Positions 1-6,504 of a stretch of DNA of 12,943 bases are shown one piece after another. The notes below the pieces were generated by a model. It ran no database searches. It saw only the letters and a list, made by a program, of their open reading frames with translations, and was not told the origin of the DNA. Made by a program: the position numbers and the translations under genes. Source of the stretch: an uncultured Muribaculaceae bacterium (GTDB lineage Bacteria > Bacteroidota > Bacteroidia > Bacteroidales > Muribaculaceae); assembly GCA_910578365.1 (NCBI GenBank), contig CAJTRC010000067.1, forward strand, positions 1 to 12,943. The letters run 5' to 3'. Within the stretch, counting starts at the first letter, position 1, and the number at the start of each line of letters is the position of its first letter.

Positions 1-57
1 AGCTATGTAATTCTTACCCGTGAGGATGTAATCGAAGTGTTACGTCAAAGTCTTTAA
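1..57 (+). CDS. C-terminal tail of an unidentified protein (5' end outside window)
   Basis: Frame 1 is open from the first base and ends at a TAA at 55-57, followed at once by a second in-frame TAA. It encodes 18 residues, SYVILTREDVIEVLRQSL. This is an amphipathic helix-like tail with alternating acidic and hydrophobic residues and sensible codons, so it reads as a real C-terminus rather than chance. The next gene starts 9 nt after the stop on the same strand, which suggests co-transcription. The piece is too short to assign a family. Genes next to carboxymuconolactone decarboxylase/cupin proteins are often oxidoreductases or regulators, but nothing here selects among these. Confidence 0.55.
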   Translation, partial: SYVILTREDVIEVLRQSL

Positions 58-66
58 TAATATTTT

Positions 67-882
67 ATGAGCCGAATTATTTTAATCTCAATATTCAGCA
101 TTCTGACATTCAATGTTATGGCACAGGAAAAGATAGTACAGACGGCAGGGCGCGACCAGCTTGGCGAGTTCGCTCCTAAATTCGCGGAACTCAACGACGA
201 TGTTCTTTTCGGCGAGGTCTGGAGTCGCACCGATAAGCTCGGTCTTCGCGACCGCAGCTTGGTTACGATTACATCGCTCATCAGCCAGGGTATTACTGAC
301 AACTCTCTGACATATCATTTGCAGTCAGCGAAGACCAATGGCATCACCCGCACCGAAATCGCCGAAATCATCACGCATATCGGTTTTTACGCCGGTTGGC
401 CTAAGGCCTGGGCGGCATTCCGACTTGCCAAAGAGGTATGGGCGGAAGATACGACCGTTGAGGATGCCATGGCTGCATTCCAAAGTGAAATGATTTTCCC
501 CATCGGCGAACCCAACACGGCGTATGCGCAGTATTTCACCGGCAACAGTTACCTCGCACCGGTTTCGCGTGAGCAGGTGAATATTTCCAACGTGACTTTC
601 GAGCCTCGCTGCCGCAACAACTGGCACATCCATAAAGCCACGAAAGGCGGCGGGCAAATGCTTATCGGTGTGGCCGGGCGTGGCTGGTATCAGGAAGAGG
701 GCAAACCGGCGGTAAAGATTCTGCCCGGCATGGTCATCCACATTCCCGCCGGCGTGAAACACTGGCATGGAGCAGCGGCCGACAGTTGGTTTGCCCACCT
801 TGCATTCGAGGTTTCCGGCGAGAACGCTTCCAGCGAGTGGCTGGAACCAGTTTACGACGAAGCGTATGACAAACTTAAATAG
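67..882 (+). CDS. Secreted carboxymuconolactone decarboxylase-like / cupin fusion protein
   Basis: This is a 271-aa protein with two domains. Residues 1-20 form a Sec signal peptide (hydrophobic core ending VMAQ), so the product is probably periplasmic. Residues about 30-125 match the carboxymuconolactone decarboxylase/AhpD fold: RDRSLVTI near 61-68, then LTYH, an NGIT turn, EIAEIITHIGFYAGWP and a closing helix. The CxxC pair of AhpD peroxidase-type members is absent. Residues about 165-250 form a cupin barrel: WHIH (H187, H189) and a Gln at about 197 give motif 1, and PAGVKHWHGA (H232, H234) gives motif 2, so metal binding is likely. Such fusions are common in Bacteroidota and are usually annotated only by domain; the true substrate is unknown. 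Aromatic ring cleavage should not be assumed from the family name. The ATG at 67 is chosen because it opens the signal peptide 9 nt after the previous gene. Confidence 0.9.
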   Translation: MSRIILISIFSILTFNVMAQEKIVQTAGRDQLGEFAPKFAELNDDVLFGEVWSRTDKLGLRDRSLVTITSLISQGITDNSLTYHLQSAKTNGITRTEIAEIITHIGFYAGWPKAWAAFRLAKEVWAEDTTVEDAMAAFQSEMIFPIGEPNTAYAQYFTGNSYLAPVSREQVNISNVTFEPRCRNNWHIHKATKGGGQMLIGVAGRGWYQEEGKPAVKILPGMVIHIPAGVKHWHGAAADSWFAHLAFEVSGENASSEWLEPVYDEAYDKLK

Positions 883-890
883 TATACCGC

Positions 891-974
891 ATGTATAGAT
901 TTTTGTTGATATTGCTGTCGGTAGTTATTCGGTTTTGTCGGGTCCGTGCCAGCGTTCCCACTGGCGGCGGTTGA
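891..974 (+). pseudogene. Possible 5' remnant of a secreted-protein gene
   Basis: Eight nt after the cupin gene stop, an ATG opens a 27-codon frame that begins MYRFLLILLSVVI, a good signal-peptide or membrane-anchor start. It then loses protein-like character (RFCRVRASVPTGGG) where it runs antisense into the last codons of rarA (stop at 925-927 on the other strand), and it stops at 972-974. One reading is that a co-directional downstream gene was cut off here by a rearrangement that brought in the rarA end. The alternative is chance: the region is short and TTG/CTG-rich. Confidence is low. Confidence 0.22.
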
Positions 975-2217
975 GTTTGTCTTCCTGTGCGTTGCTGCAA
1001 GGCTGCCAGAATCGGGCGTTCACAAGATTGTCGGGCATGAACTGCTGTCGCACAAAATTGCCCGGATAGTCATGGGCGTATTTGTAGTTTTTGCCATAGC
1101 CCAGTTTCTTCATAAGAGAGGTGGGCGCGTTGCGTATATGCAGCGGCACAGGCAGATTACCGCTGCGCTCCACTTCCTGCAGGGCGTTGTTTATTGCCAT
1201 GTAGGCTGAATTCGATTTTTCGCTTGTTGCAAGGTAAATGGTACATTCAGCCAGCGGAATGCGCCCCTCGGGCATACCTATTTTGCTGATGGTATCGAAG
1301 GTGGCGTTGGCCAGCAGCAGGGCGTTGGGGTTGGCCAGTCCTATATCTTCGGCGGCGACTATTACAAGGCGCCGCGCTATGAACTCGGGGTCTTCGCCTC
1401 CGGCTATCATGCGTGCCAGCCAGTAGATGGCGGCATCAGGGTCGCTGCCGCGTATGCTTTTGATGAAGGCCGAGATTATGTCGTAGTGCATCTCGCCGTT
1501 CTTGTCATAGGCCTGCGGATTGAGCTGCAGCGACTCGGTTACGGTGCGGTCGTTGATTGTCAGCGGCTCGCCGGCCGGTGTAGACTGGTAAAGCAGGTCG
1601 AGTATGTTCAGCAGTTTGCGGGCATCGCCTCCGCTGTAGCGGAACAGAGCAGTGGTTTCCTCGATATGCGTGTCCATTGATTGCAGTATGCTGTCGTTCT
1701 GCATGGCCCGGTCGAGCAGGGTCTGCAGCTCGTCGGCTTCGAGCGGTCGCAGTGTATATACCTGAGCGCGCGACAGCAGAGGGCGGATAACCTCAAACGA
1801 CGGGTTCTCGGTGGTGGCGCCAATGAGCGTTACAGTACCGTCTTCGACAGCTCCGAGCAGGCTGTCCTGCTGTGATTTGCTGAATCGGTGTATTTCATCA
1901 ATAAACAGTATGGGGCGCCCTTTGCCGAACATGCTGCGGGATTCGGCGCGACACTGCTCTATTACTTCGCGTACTTCTTTGACTCCGCTGCTTACAGCCG
2001 AGAGGGTAAAGAATCTGACCTCGGCGGTATTGGCGATTATGCGGGCCAGTGTGGTCTTGCCCACGCCCGGAGGACCCCACAGGATAAAGGAATTTATGCG
2101 TCCCGACTCAATCATGCGGCGCAGTACGGCACCGGGCCCTACGAGGTGGGTCTGGCCTATGTAGTCATTAAGAGTCTGAGGTCTGAGCCGTTCGGCCAGT
2201 GGCTGGATGTTGTTCAT
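925..2217 (-). CDS. rarA: Replication-associated recombination protein A (RarA/MgsA), AAA+ ATPase
   Basis: The product is 430 aa, the usual size of bacterial RarA, which is related to eukaryotic Mgs1/WRNIP1 and to clamp-loader ATPases and acts at stalled replication forks. The N-terminus has the family opening PLAERLRPQTLNDYIGQ, then Walker A GPPGVGKTT (48-56), Walker B ILFIDEIH (103-110), sensor 1 GATTEN (133-138), a likely arginine finger SR (149-150) and sensor 2 GGDAR (196-200). The C-terminal half (about 240-425) has the MgsA tetramerisation region, with HYDIISAFIKSIRGSDPDAA, AAEDIGLANP, IRNAPTSLMK and the Y-rich YGKNYKYAHDYPG. The gene is intact. It lies 66 nt downstream of the TPR gene, behind a strong hairpin, and converges with the + strand cupin gene. 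No TAnnTTTG promoter is seen in the short upstream gap, so it may depend partly on readthrough. Confidence 0.97.
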   Translation of the reverse strand: MNNIQPLAERLRPQTLNDYIGQTHLVGPGAVLRRMIESGRINSFILWGPPGVGKTTLARIIANTAEVRFFTLSAVSSGVKEVREVIEQCRAESRSMFGKGRPILFIDEIHRFSKSQQDSLLGAVEDGTVTLIGATTENPSFEVIRPLLSRAQVYTLRPLEADELQTLLDRAMQNDSILQSMDTHIEETTALFRYSGGDARKLLNILDLLYQSTPAGEPLTINDRTVTESLQLNPQAYDKNGEMHYDIISAFIKSIRGSDPDAAIYWLARMIAGGEDPEFIARRLVIVAAEDIGLANPNALLLANATFDTISKIGMPEGRIPLAECTIYLATSEKSNSAYMAINNALQEVERSGNLPVPLHIRNAPTSLMKKLGYGKNYKYAHDYPGNFVRQQFMPDNLVNARFWQPCSNAQEDKLNRRQWERWHGPDKTE

Positions 2218-2231
2218 ATATATATTGAGAA

Positions 2232-2257
2232 CAGCCCCGGGGGAGAACCCGGGGCTG
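2232..2257 (-). terminator. GC-rich stem-loop between the TPR gene and rarA
   Basis: CAGCCCCGGG (2232-2241) pairs perfectly with CCCGGGGCTG (2248-2257) around a 6-nt loop. On the minus strand it lies 26 nt after the TPR stop codon and ends 14 nt before the rarA ATG. The stem is strong, but on the minus strand it is followed only by TTCTCAATATATAT, not a clean U-tract. It may therefore be a weak terminator or processing hairpin for the TPR transcript, or a structure near the rarA ribosome-binding region. Both are inferred. Confidence 0.55.
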
Positions 2258-2283
2258 CCGTTATAGTAAGGGAATATAATCGA

Positions 2284-3900
2284 TTACTGAGCCAGGTTTT
2301 CCTGGATTTCGGTGTACTTGCGGTAGAGTTCGGCCATTTCGGTAGCCTTATCCATGTCCTTGAGTTCGCGGTAGTACTTGTTGAGGGTGTAGTAGCACTC
2401 GCGATACATGTTCAGTGCGTTGGGCTTCTGGAGGTTGGCCGGGTCGGCGTTGAGTAGCTCAAGCATCTTGTCGTAAGCGGCGAGGGTTGCATCATCGACA
2501 ACGTCGTTGTTACCTATACGGTGGAGGTGAGCTTTGCGTTGGTAGAGCAGGGGGATGGGTTCTGCAGTAGCTAATGTTTTATCCATCATTTCCAGACCCT
2601 TGTCGGCAGCAGCGCGGGCTTCAGCGGCTTTACCTTCCTTCTGGTAGCCTACAGCTACGTTCAGATAGTAGCCGGCTGCGGTAGCATACTCGGCAGGACT
2701 GGGTTTTTCAGTGAGGCTGATGAATTTAGCGTAGGCATCGGCTGCCGCGGGGTAGTTCTTGGCGTTGGTGAGTGCGATGGAGTACTGGTCCCAGAGAGCG
2801 GGTTCTTCAGGCAGTTTCTGCACTGCTGCTGCAAGTACTTCGATTGCGGTAGAGTCGGCGCCGTTCTTGTTGAGAGCTTCGGCATATTTGGCGTAATCGT
2901 TGGCATTGAAGTCACCGCCTGGGTTCTTGGCGAAGAACTGTTCGGCAGCTTTTATGGCGTTGTCCCACTGCTCCATGCCCGAGTAGTTGAGCATGCGCAG
3001 ACGCTGCATCATAAAGTTGTCGGGCTGGGTGGCGAGGAGCTTGTCGGCTACTTCCAGCGATTCGGGGTATTTGTTGCCGAAGTACAGCAGCACCGAGTAG
3101 CGAGCTTCGTCCTCAGGGAAGTGGTTGGGGTTCTTGATGTACTGGCCATACTGCTCGGCGGCTTTGTCCCAGTAATTGGCGTCGTAGTATTTTTCAGCGA
3201 GTTCGCGCTGACCAAGTGCCGAGTTGGGCTGCTTCTGCAGGAACTCCTGGAGTTTCTGGATTGAGAACTCGGGGTTCACGCCAAAGTAGCTGTGAGCGTA
3301 GTTCACATAGCCTTCGGGGTTTTCGGGGTCGGCGGTGATGGCTTGTTCGTACATGGCGGCAGCCTCGCCGAACTTCTGCTGGTCGAGGAGCATGTCGCCT
3401 TCGAGAATGAACACCGATGGTTCGCTGAATTTGGAGTCTTTGTTGGCTTTGTCAAGGTACTTGCGTACATCTGATGCGTATGCCACAGGGTCGGCCTTAT
3501 AGTATGCGCGAGCTATGTCTACAGTCACCTCGTGGTTCTTTTTACCCAGCTTGAGGGCCTGCTTGAAATTGTCTTCGGCTGCTTTCTTGTTGCCGTTGCG
3601 CAGTTCGAGCGCACCGAGGCCTACGTAGTTATAGGGGCAGTCGGGGTCGGCCTGGATACCTTTGTCGAAGTTAGCTTTGGCTTCGGCGTTGTTTTTCTGA
3701 GCTACTGCTACCTGGCCGAGGTAGTAATAGGCTTTTGCCTTGTCGGTCTGGGCGTCGTTGATAGTGCGGTTAAGAATTTCTTTGGCGTTGCTGTACTGGC
3801 CTGCCTTGTAGTAATCGATACCATCGATGTAGCCTTGGCTCTGGGCTGCTGCACTGAGGCCGCCGGCAACTAAGAGTGAAAGGATAAGTTTGAATTTCAT
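2284..3900 (-). CDS. Secreted tetratricopeptide repeat (TPR) protein
   Basis: This is a 538-aa protein with an N-terminal Sec signal peptide (MKFKLILSLLVAGGLSAAAQ, likely cleaved near residue 20). There is no lipobox cysteine, so it is probably soluble in the periplasm. Most of the mature chain is TPR helix pairs. Clear repeat-like units include the ones around YYKAGQYSNAKEIL, AYYYLGQVAVAQKNNAEAKANFDKGIQADP, YNYVGLGALELRNGNKKAAEDNFKQALKLG, KFGEAAAMYEQAITADPENPEGYVNYA and YWDKAAEQYGQYI, with further degenerate repeats to the C-terminus. No catalytic domain is visible, so a scaffold or adaptor role is likely. It is the third gene of a likely operon, 111 nt after the PstS-like lipoprotein gene with no recognisable promoter in the gap. 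From memory, the same trio (small membrane protein, PstS-like protein, TPR protein) recurs in Bacteroidota, often near ExbB/ExbD; no ExbB, ExbD or TonB gene is in this window. Confidence 0.92.
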   Translation of the reverse strand: MKFKLILSLLVAGGLSAAAQSQGYIDGIDYYKAGQYSNAKEILNRTINDAQTDKAKAYYYLGQVAVAQKNNAEAKANFDKGIQADPDCPYNYVGLGALELRNGNKKAAEDNFKQALKLGKKNHEVTVDIARAYYKADPVAYASDVRKYLDKANKDSKFSEPSVFILEGDMLLDQQKFGEAAAMYEQAITADPENPEGYVNYAHSYFGVNPEFSIQKLQEFLQKQPNSALGQRELAEKYYDANYWDKAAEQYGQYIKNPNHFPEDEARYSVLLYFGNKYPESLEVADKLLATQPDNFMMQRLRMLNYSGMEQWDNAIKAAEQFFAKNPGGDFNANDYAKYAEALNKNGADSTAIEVLAAAVQKLPEEPALWDQYSIALTNAKNYPAAADAYAKFISLTEKPSPAEYATAAGYYLNVAVGYQKEGKAAEARAAADKGLEMMDKTLATAEPIPLLYQRKAHLHRIGNNDVVDDATLAAYDKMLELLNADPANLQKPNALNMYRECYYTLNKYYRELKDMDKATEMAELYRKYTEIQENLAQ

Positions 3901-3955
3901 ATTCTATTATTTGGTTTTGTTATTTGCACTGATTGGATTTACGGTAGTACCGCGG

Positions 3956-3971
3956 CTGCGTAATTACGCAG
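3956..3971. promoter_or_regulatory. 16-bp perfect palindrome between the PstS-like and TPR genes
   Basis: CTGCGTAATTACGCAG is a perfect 16-bp palindrome in the 111-nt gap between the lipoprotein gene (stop at 4012) and the TPR gene (start at 3900). As DNA it could be an operator. As RNA it can form only a short hairpin, because a perfect palindrome leaves no unpaired loop. There is no U-tract beside it. Function is not shown by the sequence. Confidence 0.4.
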
Positions 3972-3984
3972 TCCTTGGATAATT

Positions 3985-4004
3985 AAACGCTGTGTATGGC
4001 GTTT
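3985..4004 (-). terminator. Weak stem-loop just after the PstS-like lipoprotein gene
   Basis: On the minus strand AAACGC (4004-3999) pairs with GCGTTT (3990-3985) around an 8-nt loop, and is followed by AATTATCC. It starts 8 nt after the lipoprotein stop codon. A 6-bp stem with a poor U-run could be a leaky terminator or 3'-end stabiliser that lowers expression of the downstream TPR gene. It could also be chance. Confidence 0.3.
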
Positions 4005-4011
4005 TATTGCC

Positions 4012-5010
4012 TTAGTTAAGCTCTACGATGCGTGCTTTGATGCGTGCGGGCATTATGCCGGTGAGCGAAATTATTTTCTGGCCGTCCCATCCGGTGACAT
4101 AGCTGTAGAAGCCACCGCCGAGCGAGCCGCCGACAGCTGTGGTACACATGTATATTTTGCGGGTGAAGGGGTATCGGCCGTCGTATATGTACTGCTGATA
4201 GGGCTTGTAGGCGTCCATTTCGTCGTCGCGGCGTATGTTCAGCACTTTGATTGCCGTGTTGAACTGCGGAGCCTCAATCTGGTCATCGCTTTTGGCCTGG
4301 GCAGCCAGGTCGGCTGTCATAGCCTTGCGGTCCGAGTCGGGCAGGTCGGCGCGTGCCATGTCGGTGGTGAGCCAGCTTACTCCCACTATGCCGAGGCCGT
4401 TTTTGTCGTTTTCAACGGCGCGGAACACTTCGGGTACGCTGCCTTTGGCGTAAACTCGGGCTCCGAATTTGCTGCCGTCGAGTACCTGGTCCTGCATATA
4501 TTGTACGGTGCTGGAGCCGCCGTGGTCGAAGTACACGTTGATTTTGCCGAGGCCGTCGGCGGGCCAGAGTTCGTTCCACAGGCTGTCGCGGCCGGCCAGG
4601 ACTGAAGCCACCTCGTTGGTGGTAAGCAGGTTTATGGGGTTGTTGCGGTTTACAATCAGGGCCACTGCGTCGACAGCAATCTGCATCTGCCGTGCCGATG
4701 GTTTTTCTTTTTTCAGGTGCTTCATCTCGGCCTCGGTGAGTTCGCGCGAGATTACGGCTGTGGCGGTTTTGAATTCAAGCAGCGAGTCGAGTACCTCCGA
4801 CTGTGGCAGGTAGCGGCACAGGATGTGCGACTGCGGGTAAACATACTCGTAGACATCGATTTCCTGTTCAAGAACGTTCCGGAAACTCTCGTCGCACACC
4901 ATTGTCATGGTGCCAGATGTCGAGGTTGTCGACGATTTTTTGTCGCACGAGCTAAGTCCAAAGACTGCAGCCAGCATAGCCGCCGCGGTCAGATATTTGG
5001 TAATCTGCAT
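4012..5010 (-). CDS. PstS-like periplasmic substrate-binding lipoprotein
   Basis: The product is 332 aa from the ATG at 5010. That start gives a proper lipoprotein signal: MQITKYLTAAAMLAAVFG, then the lipobox LSSC with C22. The frame extends 14 codons further to a TTG at 5052, but those residues (PAYYPTSDLKPTT) would spoil the signal peptide. The mature part matches the PstS-like binding-protein fold: MVCDESF near 37-43, VISRELTEAE (86-95), VDAVALIVNRNNPINLLTTNEVASVLAG (113-140), a DHGGSSTVQYM loop (162-172) where phosphate-binding family members have a SGT-type turn, and YDGRYPFTRKIYM (276-288). The phosphate-contacting Arg normally just before that turn is not obvious, and no pstC, pstA, pstB or phoU is nearby. 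An uptake role, or phosphate as ligand, is therefore uncertain. The lipoprotein signal is followed by basic and Ser/Thr residues, without an acidic surface-export motif, so a periplasm-facing location is more likely. It sits 42 nt after the 95-aa membrane protein gene. Confidence 0.88.
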   Translation of the reverse strand: MQITKYLTAAAMLAAVFGLSSCDKKSSTTSTSGTMTMVCDESFRNVLEQEIDVYEYVYPQSHILCRYLPQSEVLDSLLEFKTATAVISRELTEAEMKHLKKEKPSARQMQIAVDAVALIVNRNNPINLLTTNEVASVLAGRDSLWNELWPADGLGKINVYFDHGGSSTVQYMQDQVLDGSKFGARVYAKGSVPEVFRAVENDKNGLGIVGVSWLTTDMARADLPDSDRKAMTADLAAQAKSDDQIEAPQFNTAIKVLNIRRDDEMDAYKPYQQYIYDGRYPFTRKIYMCTTAVGGSLGGGFYSYVTGWDGQKIISLTGIMPARIKARIVELN

Positions 5011-5052
5011 TGTTGTTGGTTTCAAATCGGATGTCGGATAATAGGCCGGCAA

Positions 5053-5340
5053 TTATGAGTAATAGTCGATTCCTTTGTACTGACGGTATCCGCGGAAGAT
5101 GCCGTAAATAATCAGTACCACTCCTACAATGTAGCGGCACCAGGCCCAGTCGCTGCTCCAGTTGAATGCGTTGATAAGCAGCAGTATACCCATGCCTACG
5201 TAGAGTATAATCATAAACGCGCCGAATATGGCCCGGATAAGTTTGTGGGGCTGAGCGGACGGTCGGTCGTTGGCGTGTACTCGCTCGCGGTATTCCTCGA
5301 AGCTTTCGCTTTGTAGGGGCTGTTTGTCGTCTGACTTCAT
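5053..5340 (-). CDS. Small two-helix inner-membrane protein, function unknown
   Basis: This 95-aa protein has a charged cytoplasm-like N-terminus (1-32, rich in E, R, D and Q) and two predicted transmembrane helices, about 35-58 (AIFGAFMIILYVGMGILLLI) and 68-84 (RYIVGVVLIIYGIFRG). It ends in a short basic/aromatic tail, RQYKGIDYYS. The helices are separated by a short loop containing W61, W65 and W67, so both termini probably face the cytoplasm. I do not recognise a named family. It is the first gene of the run leading to the PstS-like lipoprotein and the TPR protein, and gene order suggests that the three act together at the envelope. The ATG at 5340 is the natural start, preceded by an A/T-rich stretch and a 198-nt gap from fmt that carries a hairpin. 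Confidence 0.82.
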   Translation of the reverse strand: MKSDDKQPLQSESFEEYRERVHANDRPSAQPHKLIRAIFGAFMIILYVGMGILLLINAFNWSSDWAWCRYIVGVVLIIYGIFRGYRQYKGIDYYS

Positions 5341-5390
5341 TTCTGTAGGTATTTTATGTTGAAAATCAATATATTGGGCTGCTGCATGTA

Positions 5391-5414
5391 GGTGCCGGCC
5401 ATAAGGCCGGCGCC
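5391..5414 (-). other. GC-rich hairpin in the leader of the 95-aa/PstS-like/TPR operon
   Basis: GGTGCCGGCC (5391-5400) and GGCCGGCGCC (5405-5414) form a 10-bp stem with one G-T wobble and an ATAA loop on the + strand (TTAT on the minus strand). It lies in the 198-nt gap between fmt and the 95-aa membrane protein gene. On the minus strand it is not followed by a U-tract (TACATGCAGCAGCCC), so it is not a standard intrinsic terminator. It may separate the fmt transcript from the operon by another mechanism, or it may be a leader structure. Confidence 0.45.
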
Positions 5415-5478
5415 TGTGCGCTGCCCTTTATATGATTTAACATCCGGGGCGTGCGGAATGTTCGCTTGTCTTTGGCTG

Positions 5479-5486
5479 TAAAGTTA
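5479..5486 (-). promoter_or_regulatory. Possible -7 element for the envelope operon
   Basis: The minus strand reads TAACTTTA, one base from the Bacteroidota -7 consensus TAnnTTTG. It is about 140 nt upstream of the ATG at 5340 and beyond the stop of fmt. No TTG is found at the expected spacing (the minus strand has TGG about 20 nt upstream), so the call rests on one element and on the size of the gap. Confidence 0.3.
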
Positions 5487-5538
5487 GTGAAACTTACTCA
5501 AATAAGCCATAAATCCAGTGCTAAATTTATTAAAAATT

Positions 5539-6504
5539 TCAAATAAAGCGTACTTGGCTTATGCGTGCCCCCAGCAGCCAGTCAGCTGTGGCCATGCGGC
5601 GCTTGCCGGTGGGTTGCAGCTCGAGTATTTCCAGGCGACCTTTGCCGCAGTCGACGTACATGTGTCGGTCTGCTATGCTGACCTTTCCGGGAGTGGTTCC
5701 GATGCAGTCTTCGTCGGCTACGCGGGTGGAGAATATCTTTATGTCGGCGGCCGGGTTCGAGTCGGCTTCCATGGTGGTCCATGCGCCGGGGTAGGGCGAG
5801 AGTCCGCGTACGTGGTTGTGGAGTTCGCGTGCGCTGCGGTGCCAGTCCAGGCGGCAGTCGTCCTTGAATATCTTAGGTGCGTCGCAGGCCTCGGCGGCTT
5901 CGGCCATAAGTTGCTGTGGCATAGGTTTGAGGTCGCCTGCCACAATGTGGGCCAGGGTATCGAGGGTAAGCTCGGCGCCGAGTACCATCAGTCGGTCGTG
6001 GACGCTGCCCACGTTTTCGTCGGGGCCTATTTCAATGGCGCGTCGGTCTATTACGTCGCCGGTGTCGATTTCGTGTTTGAGAAAGAAGGTGGTGACGCCG
6101 GTGCGTGTGTCGCCGTTCATAATGGCGCGGTTGATGGGAGCGGCGCCACGGTAGCGCGGCAGCAGCGAACCGTGGAGGTTGAATGTGCCCAGGGGTGGCA
6201 TGGTCCATACCACCTCGGGCAGCATGCGGAATGCTATTACGATGAAAAGGTCGGCGTTGAGGCTGCGGAGTTCCTCCACGAAAGAGTGGTCTTTGAGCTT
6301 GGGTGGCTGCATAAGGTGCAGGCCGTGTTCGATGGCGAACTGCTTTACCGGCGACTGCAGCATTTTATGTCCGCGTCCGGCGGGTTTGTCGGGCATGGTC
6401 ACCACACCTACCACGTTGTAGCCCTCGCTTACAATGCGGCTGAGGCTTTCCACTGCAAAGTCGGGGGTACCTAAAAATACTATTCGTAAGTCTTCTTTGG
6501 TCAT
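5539..6504 (-). CDS. fmt: Methionyl-tRNA formyltransferase
   Basis: The product is 321 aa, close to the usual bacterial length. It transfers the formyl group from 10-formyltetrahydrofolate to initiator Met-tRNA in the cytoplasm. The N-terminal Rossmann domain begins RIVFLGTPDFAVESL (7-21) and has the KPAGRGHKM loop (40-48). The hydrolase-type catalytic set is present: N109 and H111 in FNLHGSLLPRYRG (108-120) and D150 in IDTGDVI. The C-terminal OB-like tRNA-binding domain (about 215-315) contains CRLDWHRSARELHNHVRGLSP-type sequence and ends in QPTGKRRM. Its ATG overlaps the stop of the upstream pseudouridine synthase gene by 4 nt (ATGA arrangement), indicating translational coupling. The gene is intact and no clear terminator follows it. 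Confidence 0.97.
   Translation of the reverse strand: MTKEDLRIVFLGTPDFAVESLSRIVSEGYNVVGVVTMPDKPAGRGHKMLQSPVKQFAIEHGLHLMQPPKLKDHSFVEELRSLNADLFIVIAFRMLPEVVWTMPPLGTFNLHGSLLPRYRGAAPINRAIMNGDTRTGVTTFFLKHEIDTGDVIDRRAIEIGPDENVGSVHDRLMVLGAELTLDTLAHIVAGDLKPMPQQLMAEAAEACDAPKIFKDDCRLDWHRSARELHNHVRGLSPYPGAWTTMEADSNPAADIKIFSTRVADEDCIGTTPGKVSIADRHMYVDCGKGRLEILELQPTGKRRMATADWLLGARISQVRFI

Noticed and set aside
1888..2457. 189-codon frame on the + strand across the rarA/TPR junction
   Set aside because: It is antisense to two well-supported genes and crosses the hairpin between them; no domain is visible.
5011..5052. 14-codon N-terminal extension of the PstS-like lipoprotein from a TTG
   Set aside because: The extension would place polar residues before the signal peptide and uses a rare start; the ATG at 5010 gives a standard lipoprotein signal.
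5518..6474. 318-codon open frame on the + strand
   Set aside because: It is antisense to fmt, with no recognisable motif and a composition typical of a mirror frame; fmt is complete and well conserved.
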